Positions 36,000 to 46,261 of a stretch of DNA of 64,000 nucleotides are shown piece by piece. The position numbers were made by a program, and so were the translations under genes. The stretch is from a bacterium (GTDB lineage: Bacteria; Bacteroidota; Bacteroidia; Bacteroidales; Muribaculaceae): positions 1 through 64,000 of the forward strand of contig SFVH01000001.1 in the NCBI GenBank assembly GCA_004561555.1, written 5' to 3'. The notes beneath the pieces are model-generated. The model saw only the letters and a program-made list of their open reading frames with translations. It searched no databases and was not told where the DNA came from. Each line of letters begins with the position of its first letter. The first letter of the stretch is position 1.

Positions 36000-37010
36000 A
36001 TGAAACCCATAGGCGTAATCATATTAAATTGGAACGGAGCAGCACTTCTACGTCGCTATCTACCCACAGTGATTGCCGGCAACAGCAACGAGATTGCCGA
36101 TGTTATAGTGGTGGACAACGGCAGTAGTGACAACTCGCGTGAAGTGCTCGAAAAGGAATTTCCAAAGGTCAAAACCATTTATTTCGACAACAACTACGGC
36201 TATGCCGAAGGCTATAACCGTGCCGTAAAAATGCTCGGATATAAATACTCCTTACTCCTCAACAGCGATGTTGCTGTGCCCGAAGGATGGCTGATGCCAC
36301 TCTACGATTATATGGAGAATAATAACAACGTGGTGGCATGCCAACCAAAAATACTCAGCGATAGCGACCGCTCGCGATTTGAATATGCCGGAGCTTCCGG
36401 AGGATTTATCGACAGCCACGGCTACCCGTTTTGTCGCGGTCGACTGTTTGAAACGGTAGAAGAAGACAAAGGGCAATACGATGACGTCACTGATATTTTT
36501 TGGGCCACCGGCGCAGCATTATTGGTGCGCTCAGCCAACTATATTGCTGTGGGGGGCTTAGACAAGGATTTTTTTGCACATATGGAAGAAATCGACCTTT
36601 GCTGGCGGTTGCATCAAAACGGCGATGCCATCCGTGTGGTGCCGCAAAGCGTGGTGTATCACCTCGGAGGGGGTAGCCTGCCGGCATCCAACCCGCGCAA
36701 GACCTACCTTAACTTCCGCAACAATCTGTTTTTACTTTATAAAAATCTACCGCCACGACAAGGGCGCAAGATGTTGTTTGTGCGTCGCCTCTACGACACA
36801 TTGGCATTCTTTATGTTTGTGGCAAAAGCCGATTTTGCCAACGCTCGCGCCATCCTTAAGGCCCATTCCGACTTTCGCCGTCAGCGTCATCGCTACGACA
36901 ATGTTCGCCCCTCAGTGAGCATCTTCGACACATTTCCATGCACTCGCCGTAACATCATCATCGACTACAATTTGCGGCGTCGCCGTCGCTTTTCCGACCT
37001 TTCTCTCTAA
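36000..37010 (+). CDS. GT2-family glycosyltransferase
   Basis: 336 residues. GT-A fold: GVIILNWNGAALLRRYLPTV at the N-terminus, VVDNGSSDNS, the DxD-like LLLNSDVAVPEGW, and EEIDLCWRLHQNG. The YHLGGGS block and rhamnosyltransferase-like layout point to a cell-surface glycan or lipopolysaccharide sugar transferase. Third gene of the mtaB operon, 8 bases after the acyltransferase, which fits envelope glycolipid synthesis. Donor and acceptor unknown. Confidence 0.9.
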   Translation: MKPIGVIILNWNGAALLRRYLPTVIAGNSNEIADVIVVDNGSSDNSREVLEKEFPKVKTIYFDNNYGYAEGYNRAVKMLGYKYSLLLNSDVAVPEGWLMPLYDYMENNNNVVACQPKILSDSDRSRFEYAGASGGFIDSHGYPFCRGRLFETVEEDKGQYDDVTDIFWATGAALLVRSANYIAVGGLDKDFFAHMEEIDLCWRLHQNGDAIRVVPQSVVYHLGGGSLPASNPRKTYLNFRNNLFLLYKNLPPRQGRKMLFVRRLYDTLAFFMFVAKADFANARAILKAHSDFRRQRHRYDNVRPSVSIFDTFPCTRRNIIIDYNLRRRRRFSDLSL

Positions 37011-37123
37011 GCGTCGGCATCTCAAATCCACAAGCAACATCAATACCAACAAATAGTGAGGGAGAAAGGGTCTAAATCGATAAAAAATCAGCAATTTTCA
37101 CCATAATAAACCAGCACAAATAG

Positions 37124-37154
37124 TTGTTTGTTGAAATATAAATGCTTAACTTAG
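37124..37154 (+). promoter_or_regulatory. Probable promoter of manC
   Basis: TTG at 37124-37126, 20-base spacer, TAACTTAG (one mismatch to TAnnTTTG) at 37147-37154, 25 bases before the ATG. Confidence 0.4.
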
Positions 37155-37179
37155 CAAAACAAATCAACAAAATCATTAT

Positions 37180-38268
37180 ATGATGGAAAATAGGTATTGC
37201 GTAATTATGTGTGGAGGAGTGGGTAGCCGATTTTGGCCGTTCAGCAAGGCTTCTGCACCTAAACAATTCATTGACTTTTTCGGCACCGGACGCTCTTTGT
37301 TGCAAATGAGTTTCGACAGAATAGCAAGCATTATCCCGGTAAGCAACATTATAGCCATTACCAACGAACGATATGCGCCGTTGGTGAGAGAGCAGCTCCC
37401 GGAGCTTGCTGACGGACAAATACTTTTAGAGCCCGACCGCCGCAACACCGCCCCCTGTGTGGCATGGGCGGCTTACCATGTCCGGGCTCTCAATCCCGAC
37501 GCTATGATGCTTGTGGCTCCCAGCGACCACTTAATTCTCAAAGAAGAGGAGTTTCGCAAGAGAGTGGTGCATGGCTTTGACTTTTTGGCGGCTCATAAAG
37601 ATGCGTTGCTGACACTCGGCATCTGCCCCAACCGTCCCGAGACCGGTTATGGATATATCCAAATCGACAAAGAAAACATGGTCGACGACACAATCACAAA
37701 AGTGAAGACATTCACCGAGAAGCCTAACATCGAGCTGGCAAAGGTATTTGTGGATAGTGGCGAATTTCTTTGGAATTCAGGCATATTTATGTGGAGAGCG
37801 GAGGCAATAATCAATGCGTTTCACGACCATTGTCCCGACATTGCAATGCGTTTTGATGGTGGCAAAGAAGTGTTTGGCACCGACAAAGAAACACAATTTA
37901 TAAATACGGAATTTTCGGCGTGCCCCAACATCTCTATTGACTATGCAATTATGGAGAAAAGCGCCAACGTGTTTGTACAAAGTGCCGACATAGGCTGGAG
38001 CGACCTCGGCTCCTGGGGAGCATACTATGAGAAATCGCCGAAAGCTGAACATCGCAATGTGATGCATAATTGCCGCACGGTGATAAACAATTGCCGAGGC
38101 AACATTTTTGCCGCAAAAAAAGAGAAGCTCATCGTGGCTTCGGGATTAGACAATTTTATCGTGGCTGATAACGACGACATCCTGCTTATCTGTCCATTAT
38201 CGGAAGAACAGAAAATCAAGCAATATGTCAACGAAGTAAAAGCCAATTTCGGCGATAAATACCTTTAA
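37180..38268 (+). CDS. manC: Mannose-1-phosphate guanylyltransferase
   Basis: 362 residues (361 if the second ATG at 37183 is used). Nucleotidyltransferase motif CGGVGSRFWPFSKASAPKQF, then LEPDRRNTAPCVAWAAYH, APSDHLI, a VKTFTEKPN loop and GEFLWNSGIFMW. It makes GDP-mannose from mannose-1-phosphate and GTP for surface polysaccharide and glycoprotein fucose/mannose pathways. It is the single-domain form, without the fused isomerase found in proteobacterial enzymes. Monocistronic. Confidence 0.94.
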   Translation: MMENRYCVIMCGGVGSRFWPFSKASAPKQFIDFFGTGRSLLQMSFDRIASIIPVSNIIAITNERYAPLVREQLPELADGQILLEPDRRNTAPCVAWAAYHVRALNPDAMMLVAPSDHLILKEEEFRKRVVHGFDFLAAHKDALLTLGICPNRPETGYGYIQIDKENMVDDTITKVKTFTEKPNIELAKVFVDSGEFLWNSGIFMWRAEAIINAFHDHCPDIAMRFDGGKEVFGTDKETQFINTEFSACPNISIDYAIMEKSANVFVQSADIGWSDLGSWGAYYEKSPKAEHRNVMHNCRTVINNCRGNIFAAKKEKLIVASGLDNFIVADNDDILLICPLSEEQKIKQYVNEVKANFGDKYL

Positions 38269-38312
38269 ACGAAAATCCAAAACCCCGAAATATCGGTCGG
38301 AGATTATCAAAC

Positions 38313-38343
38313 AAAAAAGGCTGCCTTCATAGCAGCCTTTTTT
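38313..38343. terminator. Bidirectional terminator between manC and gapA
   Basis: AAAAAAGGCTGC (38313-38324) and GCAGCCTTTTTT (38332-38343) form a 12-bp stem with a 7-base loop, A-tract on one side and T-tract on the other, serving both convergent genes. Confidence 0.92.
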
Positions 38344-38367
38344 AGTTTGGTGTTATAGACTTAACGA

Positions 38368-39390
<1,023 letters not shown>

Positions 39391-39484
39391 TTAGGGTTAA
39401 AAAATTATCGGTTAAAATTATCACTGCAAAAACCTTGCCAAAATCCTATTTGTCAAAGGATAAGTGCCTAAATTTTTTCCGTTG

Positions 39485-39492
39485 CAAATGTA
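39485..39492 (-). promoter_or_regulatory. -7 element TACATTTG of gapA
   Basis: Perfect TAnnTTTG on the reverse strand, 107 bases before the ATG. The 39379-39676 gap holds this, the pldA promoter and nothing else recognisable. Confidence 0.45.
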
Positions 39493-39661
39493 ATTATTTT
39501 TTCGCAATTATGACTTTAGATAACTGAAAAATTTCCTTAAATAAGATAGCATTTTTTCATTATCCGTTTTTTCGGCACAAATATTACCTTATAACCAATA
39601 AATCATACAAAGGAGACTTAATATTTTTTTTACTCAGCTACGGTTTTGAGCGAAATTTCAG

Positions 39662-39669
39662 TAATTTTG
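39662..39669 (+). promoter_or_regulatory. -7 element TAATTTTG of the phospholipase gene, close to the start codon
   Basis: Perfect TAnnTTTG ending 7 bases before the ATG at 39677, so the leader would be only a few bases or absent. Confidence 0.5.
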
Positions 39670-39676
39670 CAGCACG

Positions 39677-40513
39677 ATGAAGAGAGTATTATTGCTTTTA
39701 TTATTTTGGATTACAGCCGTAATCGGCTCAACAGCTCAGATTGTAGACATCAACACCGAACATATTGATGCCGACAGCTTGCGTCGCGAGCTTGACAATG
39801 GTCCGTATTTCACATTGTATAAGGACAATTATTTCACTGCCGGCACTGCCATCGGGCAACGTCCTACAAACACTAACTCAGACGTAAAGTTTCAAGTGAG
39901 CATTGCCCAACGGCTCACCAAGAGTACTCTTCCCTTCAACACCTACTTGTTTCTGTTTTACTCTCAGAAATGTATGTGGAACGTATTTGAGGAGTCGATG
40001 CCTATGCACGATTTAAATTTCAATCCGGGCATCGGATTGGCGAAACATCTATTTGTAAAAAATCGATATATCGGAAAGGCGACACTTCTCGTGGAGCATG
40101 AGTCAAACGGACGTGACGGCATCAACTCGCGAAGTTGGAACAAGATTTCGCTCGCCACCAACATCTTTATCGACCCTAACTTTATGATACACGGCAAAAT
40201 ATGGATACCCATCATTGATGGGATGAACAATAAAGACATCCTTGATTATTGTGGCATTTACCAGACCGGTATGGCATATACCTCGCCAAACAAGCGCTTT
40301 GGATTTGCCTTGACGTTGGTGAAACGTCGCGGTTGGCGTTTGAGCTACAACTCCATTTGGGAAATCAATTATCGATTGTTTAAGAAGGATAATCAATTCT
40401 TGTTTTTACAATATTACAACGGATATGGCGAGAATCTTTTGGACTACAACAGATTTCATTCTCGCATGCGTGTAGGACTGGTGATTAAACCTAATTTCTT
40501 CAGCGATTATTAA
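39677..40513 (+). CDS. pldA: Outer-membrane phospholipase A (OMPLA/PldA family)
   Basis: 278 residues with signal peptide ending near residue 20 (GSTAQ). The active-site block is plain: His141-x-Ser143-Asn-Gly in EHESNGRDG and Asn155 in SRSWN. These match, with the same spacing, His142, Ser144 and Asn156 of E. coli OMPLA. YFTLYKDNYFTAGTAIGQ and alternating aromatic strands fit a 12-strand barrel. It hydrolyses phospholipids that reach the outer leaflet of the outer membrane. Followed after 9 bases by a DUF2851 gene, probably one transcript. Confidence 0.88.
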   Translation: MKRVLLLLLFWITAVIGSTAQIVDINTEHIDADSLRRELDNGPYFTLYKDNYFTAGTAIGQRPTNTNSDVKFQVSIAQRLTKSTLPFNTYLFLFYSQKCMWNVFEESMPMHDLNFNPGIGLAKHLFVKNRYIGKATLLVEHESNGRDGINSRSWNKISLATNIFIDPNFMIHGKIWIPIIDGMNNKDILDYCGIYQTGMAYTSPNKRFGFALTLVKRRGWRLSYNSIWEINYRLFKKDNQFLFLQYYNGYGENLLDYNRFHSRMRVGLVIKPNFFSDY

Positions 40514-40522
40514 TAGCGAAAT

Positions 40523-41800
40523 ATGGAGATGTTGATGCAATATGTGTGGGAACACCGTTTGTGGCTGCAAGAGAAGATGGTCACAAACACCGGTCTGCGT
40601 ATTCGCATCATCGACCCGGGGGTGCGCAACACCGATGCCGGTCCGGATTTTTTCAATGCAAAGATTGAAATTGACGGATGCCTGTGGGTGGGCAATGTGG
40701 AAATCCACAATCGTGCCTCCGACTGGCGACGCCACGGACATAACGAAGACGAGGCATACGACTCTGTGGTGCTCCATGTAGTGAATAAAGATGATGCTCA
40801 AGTGTGCCGCACCAATGGCGAACCCATCCCTCAGCTGGTGATGCCGTGTTCGGCGCAAATGATTGATAAATATTCGTCGCTGGTAAATGCCAAAGTGGAA
40901 TTGCCTTGCCGCAATGTGATTAAATCGCTGACATCGCTCGAAATGGCTGAATGGATTCAAGCGCTTGCCTTTGAGCGTCTTGCTGAAAAATCCAAGCGAG
41001 TGACCGACTTGCTGGCTCGCTATCACGGTAGCTGGGAGGATGTGTGCTATGTCACCTTGGCACGCACAATCGGTTTCGGCACTAACAGCGACCCTTTCGA
41101 ACGACTCGCAAAAAGTCTGCCACTCAACCTTCTACACAAGCACGCCGACTCGCTCACACAACTTGAGGCTCTCTTCTTCGGACAAGCAGGCTTGCTCGAC
41201 AATCGCAAAGGCATCGATGCCGACCCTTATCGCTCGCAACTATGTCGCGAATATGACTTTCTGAACAATAAGTTTTCACTGAAACGCCCGGAAGGATTGG
41301 TATGGAAAGCCTTTCGTATGCGTCCGCAAAACTTCCCGTGGCGACGCATCGCCTTGCTGGCACATTATGTCTATGGGGGATTCCGTCTGATGTCACAAAT
41401 TCTTGAGGCTAAAGGTGATGAAGACAAGTTGAGAGCACTCTTTACCGTTAAACTGTCAGGTTATTGGAGCAACCACTACACTTTCGACCATACTTCGACT
41501 GAACAAACTGCCGCCATAAGCCGCAGTAGCATCGATGTGGTGCTTATCAACACCGTAGTACCTCTCTATTACACTTATGCTCAACAATTGGATTGTTATG
41601 ATTGGGCGGAAAGAGCTGTAGCCTTACTGGAGGTGCTCAAGCCGGAATCTAACCATCTTGTAGAGAAATTTCGCAATGCCGGTATGCGCATCGATAACGC
41701 CCTCACCTCGCAAGCAGTAATCCAACTTAACAATGCCTACTGTGTGCCTCGCAAATGCCTTTATTGCGAAGCCGGACACAAACTGCTATCCTTGAAATAG
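40523..41800 (+). CDS. DUF2851 family protein
   Basis: 425 residues, soluble, no signal peptide. The N-terminal part carries the DUF2851 signature: QYVWEHRLW, NTDAGPDFFNAKIEIDG, and GNVEIHNRASDWRRHGHNED, which ends in YDSVVLHVV. The H/E/D-rich block suggests a metal site or nuclease-like fold but no activity is established. The C-terminus has a Cys pair (PRKCLYCEAGH). Near-universal in Bacteroidetes. Its TAG stop abuts the stop of ispG on the other strand with no base between. Confidence 0.85.
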   Translation: MEMLMQYVWEHRLWLQEKMVTNTGLRIRIIDPGVRNTDAGPDFFNAKIEIDGCLWVGNVEIHNRASDWRRHGHNEDEAYDSVVLHVVNKDDAQVCRTNGEPIPQLVMPCSAQMIDKYSSLVNAKVELPCRNVIKSLTSLEMAEWIQALAFERLAEKSKRVTDLLARYHGSWEDVCYVTLARTIGFGTNSDPFERLAKSLPLNLLHKHADSLTQLEALFFGQAGLLDNRKGIDADPYRSQLCREYDFLNNKFSLKRPEGLVWKAFRMRPQNFPWRRIALLAHYVYGGFRLMSQILEAKGDEDKLRALFTVKLSGYWSNHYTFDHTSTEQTAAISRSSIDVVLINTVVPLYYTYAQQLDCYDWAERAVALLEVLKPESNHLVEKFRNAGMRIDNALTSQAVIQLNNAYCVPRKCLYCEAGHKLLSLK

Positions 41801-43504
41801 CTATTCAGGGTCGACCCAATCGCCACCTTGCTTGATAAGAGCAATGAGTCGTGGCAGTGCTTCTTCTTGCGGAATGTTGCGCTCCACACAAACCTTTCCT
41901 TTATATAAGCTCACCTTCCCTACTGCCGCCCCTACATATCCGTAGTCGGCATCAGCCATCTCCCCGGGACCATTCACGATACATCCCATAATGCCTATTT
42001 TCAAGCCTTTAAGGTGAGACGTTGCCGCCTTGATTTGAGCCACTGCTTGTTGGAGGTCATAAAGAGTACGTCCGCAACTCGGGCATGATATATACTCCGT
42101 CTTGGTGATGCGTTGGCGCACGGCTTGTAAAATACCGAATGAATAGCGCACAGCATTCTCCGGACTTTTCAGATTGGGAGCTTCAAGAAGTATGCCGTCG
42201 ATGAGTCGAGCCATCAGAAGCGTCCCGAAGTCGGCTCCCGCTTTCACTTGCACATCTTCTTCATCGCTATCGACATACGACATATGAGCCACAATAGGCA
42301 CACGACAACCTAAATCGGTAAGTTTATGGATAAATGCTTGAATTTCTCCGGTGGGATTGATATGTCGGCTTGTCAGGAGCAGCACCTTAGATGCTGTAAG
42401 CCTGCCGATTACACTTTCGGGGCTCTCCGAAGCATCAGCCTTCACCCAGATGGCGTTGTCAAGAAAAAAATCCGGTTGTTGCTCGGCTTTTGAAATGCGT
42501 GAAGCGTCAAGTGCTGTCACCACCACCGGCACATTTTCCCCACCTATGCCACAAATTTCGTCGGTAGCACGCCTCTCGGGCATTAGATAGTTGTAGCCTT
42601 TGCTGAACGTTCCGCTGATATGGGGATGTCCTTCACGAGAGGTAATATAATCCACCAACTTGCATGCCACCGGGATTTCAGCCTCCGGCTCTTCGCTGAG
42701 CGACACTCTAATGGTATCGCCAATGCCCTCAGCGAGGAGAGTGCCAATGCCCACAGCCGACTTGATACGCCCGTCTTCGCCGTCGCCGGCTTCAGTGACA
42801 CCAAGATGGAGCGGATAATTCATACCCTCGGCTTCCATCGCCTTCACCAAGCGACGCACTGTTTCTACCATGATGACAGTGTTGGAGGCTTTGATAGAGA
42901 TTGCCACATCGTTGAAATCCACTTCGCGAAAAATGCGAAGAAACTCCATTGCCGACTCCACCATTCCTTCCGGGGTGTCGCCATAGCGACTCATAATGCG
43001 GTCGCTCAACGAGCCATGATTCACTCCTAAACGCACTGCCGTAGCATGTTGTCGGCAAATGTCGAGAAAGGGCACCACCGCTTCCCTGATTTTTTCTATT
43101 TCGGCAGCATATTCCTCATCGGTGTATTCCAATTTTCGAAATGTGCGTGCAGCATCCACAAAATTGCCGGGATTGATGCGCACCTTGTCGGTCTGCCTTG
43201 CTGCTTCCAAAGCAGCTTTGGGATTGAAATGAATGTCGGCTACCAACGGATTGGTGTAGCCCTCAGCATGCAATCGCCGACGTATTTCGCCTATACTTAC
43301 AGCCTCGCGCACCCCTTGAGCCGTGAGCCGCACATAATCGGCACCGGCGTCAAAGATACGGCGACACTGCGCCACACTGCCATCAATGTCGTTGGTGGAA
43401 GTGGAAGTCATCGATTGCACCCTGATAGGGTTATTGCCACCCAAAGGCACATTGCCGATTTTAATGCTCGATGAGGAGCGACGTTGGTAGTCGAAAGTAT
43501 TCAT
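41801..43504 (-). CDS. ispG: 4-hydroxy-3-methylbut-2-enyl diphosphate synthase (GcpE/IspG), long form
   Basis: 567 residues, against about 370 in E. coli. The extra central domain is the one found in Bacteroidetes, Chlamydia and plant enzymes. N-terminal TIM barrel (VPLGGNNPIRVQSMTSTSTN, VRLTAQGVREA, VRINPGNF), and C-terminal cluster-binding Cys in SCPSCGRTLYDL and GIMGCIVNGPGEM. It carries out the penultimate step of the MEP isoprenoid pathway. Last gene of the rpoN operon, 20 bases after purE. Confidence 0.97.
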   Translation of the reverse strand: MNTFDYQRRSSSSIKIGNVPLGGNNPIRVQSMTSTSTNDIDGSVAQCRRIFDAGADYVRLTAQGVREAVSIGEIRRRLHAEGYTNPLVADIHFNPKAALEAARQTDKVRINPGNFVDAARTFRKLEYTDEEYAAEIEKIREAVVPFLDICRQHATAVRLGVNHGSLSDRIMSRYGDTPEGMVESAMEFLRIFREVDFNDVAISIKASNTVIMVETVRRLVKAMEAEGMNYPLHLGVTEAGDGEDGRIKSAVGIGTLLAEGIGDTIRVSLSEEPEAEIPVACKLVDYITSREGHPHISGTFSKGYNYLMPERRATDEICGIGGENVPVVVTALDASRISKAEQQPDFFLDNAIWVKADASESPESVIGRLTASKVLLLTSRHINPTGEIQAFIHKLTDLGCRVPIVAHMSYVDSDEEDVQVKAGADFGTLLMARLIDGILLEAPNLKSPENAVRYSFGILQAVRQRITKTEYISCPSCGRTLYDLQQAVAQIKAATSHLKGLKIGIMGCIVNGPGEMADADYGYVGAAVGKVSLYKGKVCVERNIPQEEALPRLIALIKQGGDWVDPE

Positions 43505-43524
43505 CTCAAAGCAATTATGCTATA

Positions 43525-44034
43525 TTAGTTAGTTTTATATTTATAAGAAATGCGCGACAACTCTTCGTTGGCTTTAACAATCTTTTGAGCCAAATCGTGC
43601 TTGTATTGTGAAAAACGAGCGGCAATATCCTCATCAGTAAGAGCAAGTATCTGAACCGCCATAATTGCGGCATTCAATCCCGCATTGATACCCACGGTAG
43701 CTACGGGGATGCCAGGAGGCATTTGTACTATCGCCAAGAGGGCATCGACACCCTCCAATGCACTCGATTTGATAGGCAACCCTATTACCGGGAGGGTGGT
43801 CTGTGCGGCAATCACACCCGGCAAGTGGGCAGCCATACCGGCAGCGGCAATCACCACCTTCACCCCGCGCTCTTTAGCGTGAGTGGCAAAATCAGTCACT
43901 TCTTCCGGAGTGCGATGAGCCGATAGGGCGTTGATTTCAAACGGGATTTGGAAATCATCAAGAAATTTTGCAGCTTTTTCGAGCACCGGCATATCGGAGG
44001 TGCTCCCCATAATAATGCTTACTAATGGAGTCAT
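43525..44034 (-). CDS. purE: N5-carboxyaminoimidazole ribonucleotide mutase
   Basis: 169 residues from the ATG at 44034; an earlier start at 44064 would overlap the preceding gene. Motifs SIIMGSTSDMPVLEKAA, NALSAHRTPEE and AGMAAHLPGVIAAQT, followed by TTLPVIGLP, are those of PurE. Purine biosynthesis, CAIR formation. It lies between the PAP2-like gene and ispG in a minus-strand operon. Confidence 0.96.
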   Translation of the reverse strand: MTPLVSIIMGSTSDMPVLEKAAKFLDDFQIPFEINALSAHRTPEEVTDFATHAKERGVKVVIAAAGMAAHLPGVIAAQTTLPVIGLPIKSSALEGVDALLAIVQMPPGIPVATVGINAGLNAAIMAVQILALTDEDIAARFSQYKHDLAQKIVKANEELSRISYKYKTN

Positions 44035-44045
44035 ATATTTGTTTT

Positions 44046-44693
44046 TTAAAGTAGAAACACGCAAAGGAAACCATTAATTACGCCGGCAAGCACTTGCCCC
44101 AAAGTGTGGCGTTCCATTGCCAACCGAGAAGAGCCGAGGATGCCTGCCACGATTATCAAGCAGCATATCACCGGCATAAGGTCGAAGATGCCGTCGCCAT
44201 AACTGTTTATCTTGCAAAGCAGCCCGATTAGGCCGCCAATGCCTGCCATATGGGCACTAATCTTCCATAAGAAATTGACTGTCAGCGACACCATTGCCGC
44301 CATGCCGGCTCCGAAGAGAAACATCCACATCCATGTGGGAGCGTTGATATTAAACAGATAGAGCGCACTCACCAAATAGCACACCACAATCATCGCATAA
44401 GGATAAAGCCTTTCACGCCGCAAGTTGAGATGAACATCGGAGATTATGCCGAAATACTTCATCAGCGAAATCAAAATCGTAGGCACCACGAAAGTCATCA
44501 ATGCTATCACCGAAATCACCGTAAGTTTGTCGGTGGTGAGCAATATCTGATAGGTAGACATTTCAAATGCAATAATCATACCATAGGTGGGCATAAGCAT
44601 CGGTGACAATAGAAATGAGAACAATGCCGATACATAGTGGATTATTCGCATCACCTTTGCTTCAATATTCATAATCGGTTGAGGTAGATTCAT
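44046..44693 (-). CDS. PAP2-like membrane phosphatase
   Basis: 215 residues with about six transmembrane segments. Residues 143-155 (WKISAHMAGIGGL) and the end block (SSRLAMERHTLGQVLAG) match the second and third phosphatase motifs of PAP2 enzymes; the Arg-rich stretch NLRRERLYP supplies the first. Such proteins dephosphorylate polyprenyl or phosphatidic substrates. Located between rpoN and purE with gaps of 18 and 11 bases; being beside the isoprenoid gene ispG, an undecaprenyl-diphosphate-type substrate is possible but unproven. Confidence 0.75.
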   Translation of the reverse strand: MNLPQPIMNIEAKVMRIIHYVSALFSFLLSPMLMPTYGMIIAFEMSTYQILLTTDKLTVISVIALMTFVVPTILISLMKYFGIISDVHLNLRRERLYPYAMIVVCYLVSALYLFNINAPTWMWMFLFGAGMAAMVSLTVNFLWKISAHMAGIGGLIGLLCKINSYGDGIFDLMPVICCLIIVAGILGSSRLAMERHTLGQVLAGVINGFLCVFLL

Positions 44694-44711
44694 AATGATT
44701 ATGTTTTTTGG

Positions 44712-46169
44712 TTATAATTCTTTTCGTAGTCGTGCCACCGGAAATCCCATTCGTTCGCGATATTTAGCAATCGTGCGACGCGCAATCTCATAGCCGCGCT
44801 TATTGAGCAACGTGCAGAGAACCTCGTCGGAATAGGGCTTTTTCTTATCTTCGCCCTCGATAATTTCCTTCAATGCCGACTGTATTTCACGCGACGACAC
44901 ATCTTCGCCCGACTCGTGTCGGATGCCCTCATTGAAGAAAAATTTCAACGGATAAATACCCCCTTGTGTCATAACATATTTCCCTGAGGTGGCACGCGAC
45001 ACCACCGACAGGTCGTAGCCTGTATCCGAGGCAATATCCTTTAGCACCATCGGTCGCAAAAGCGACTCGTCTTCGGTGAGGAAGAATTGCTTTTGCCGCT
45101 CAAGGATGGCGCGCATAATAGAGAAAAGTGTGACTTGTCGCTGTTTAAGCATCTTTATAAATGTTGCCGCCGACTCATATTTATCTTTCACGAACCGATT
45201 GGCTTCTTCCTCGCTACGATTGCGCACTCGCTTCACGCTAATATCATCATACATTGCTTGAAACGACTCCTCAATTTGCAATTCGGGGATGTTATTGAGC
45301 AATGTCAGAGTGATGTTGTCACCATCCACTTCTACACTGAAATCAGGAATAATGTGTTGTGCCTTACTATTGTCGCCACCGCCATATAGACTTCCCGGCT
45401 TGGGATTAAGCGATAAGATTACCTCAAGCGCACGACGAAATCCTTCTTTGTCGGTTTTCAGAGCCGCAATGATGCGGTCATAATGCTTCTTCGAAAATTC
45501 CGGGAAATAACAATCTATGATTTTATACGCCAAAAGATTGTCGTCACTACCGGGAAGACGTTCGAGCTGCAACAACAAGCAGTCGCGAAGGTCTTTTGCG
45601 CCGATGCCGGCAGGGTCAAGGTCGCGTATCATCTGCAACACCGACTGTATCTCGTCTTCGTCTACCTCAATTCCCATTTGAAACACGATATCGTCTGATA
45701 TGGCTTCCACGCTACGGGTAAGATAGCCGTTGTCGTCAATATTGCCTATGATATAATCAGCTATCGTCTGCTGCTTTTCGGAGAGGTCATGCTCGCTGAT
45801 TTGCTCGGAGAGATAGTCGATGAGTGTGCTCTCGTTGGTGATTATCGGCTCATACACTTTATCGTCGGCACTTCTATTGCTGATATTCAAGCGATAAGCC
45901 GGTACATCATCTTCGGGCTCATCTTCAGGGTCGGCACTATCGGGAGTGACGTTGTTGTCGGTGGTCATTTCCTCTGCCGGCACTTCACCATCGGAACTAT
46001 CATCGGAATCGGCAATTTCGATTGCCGGATTATCAAGCACTTCATGGCGCACCTCGTCTTCCATCTCCGTACGATTCATCCCCAGCAGACGCACAAACTG
46101 CACCTGTTGCGGCGACAATCGTTGTTGCAAACGCTGTTCTTGAGTGAGATGTAACGACTCTTTATTCAT
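44712..46169 (-). CDS. rpoN: RNA polymerase sigma-54 factor
   Basis: 485 residues from the ATG at 46169; a TTG seven codons upstream is rejected because the -7 element overlaps it. N-terminal Gln-rich activator region (LTQEQRLQQRLSPQQVQFV), acidic region II, core-binding segment (DLDPAGIGAKDLRDCLLLQL), helix-turn-helix, and a C-terminal RpoN box variant (ARRTIAKYRERMGFPVARLRK). It directs polymerase to -24/-12 promoters and needs AAA+ activators, none of which lies in this window. First gene of the operon rpoN - PAP2 - purE - ispG. Confidence 0.96.
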   Translation of the reverse strand: MNKESLHLTQEQRLQQRLSPQQVQFVRLLGMNRTEMEDEVRHEVLDNPAIEIADSDDSSDGEVPAEEMTTDNNVTPDSADPEDEPEDDVPAYRLNISNRSADDKVYEPIITNESTLIDYLSEQISEHDLSEKQQTIADYIIGNIDDNGYLTRSVEAISDDIVFQMGIEVDEDEIQSVLQMIRDLDPAGIGAKDLRDCLLLQLERLPGSDDNLLAYKIIDCYFPEFSKKHYDRIIAALKTDKEGFRRALEVILSLNPKPGSLYGGGDNSKAQHIIPDFSVEVDGDNITLTLLNNIPELQIEESFQAMYDDISVKRVRNRSEEEANRFVKDKYESAATFIKMLKQRQVTLFSIMRAILERQKQFFLTEDESLLRPMVLKDIASDTGYDLSVVSRATSGKYVMTQGGIYPLKFFFNEGIRHESGEDVSSREIQSALKEIIEGEDKKKPYSDEVLCTLLNKRGYEIARRTIAKYRERMGFPVARLRKEL

Positions 46170-46187
46170 AGCATTATTTTCCTGGGG

Positions 46188-46195
46188 CAAAAATA
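46188..46195 (-). promoter_or_regulatory. -7 element TATTTTTG of the rpoN operon
   Basis: Perfect TAnnTTTG on the reverse strand, 19 bases before the ATG at 46169. No clear -33. Confidence 0.45.
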
Positions 46196-46261
46196 CGCAA
46201 AATCCGTGAATTATTCACCCTCTCTGCTGATTAAAAGTACACAATCGACTGCGTGAACAAG

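Noticed and set aside
40406..41026. 206-codon minus-strand frame over pldA/DUF2851
   Set aside because: Antisense to two recognisable genes, His-rich composition without motif.
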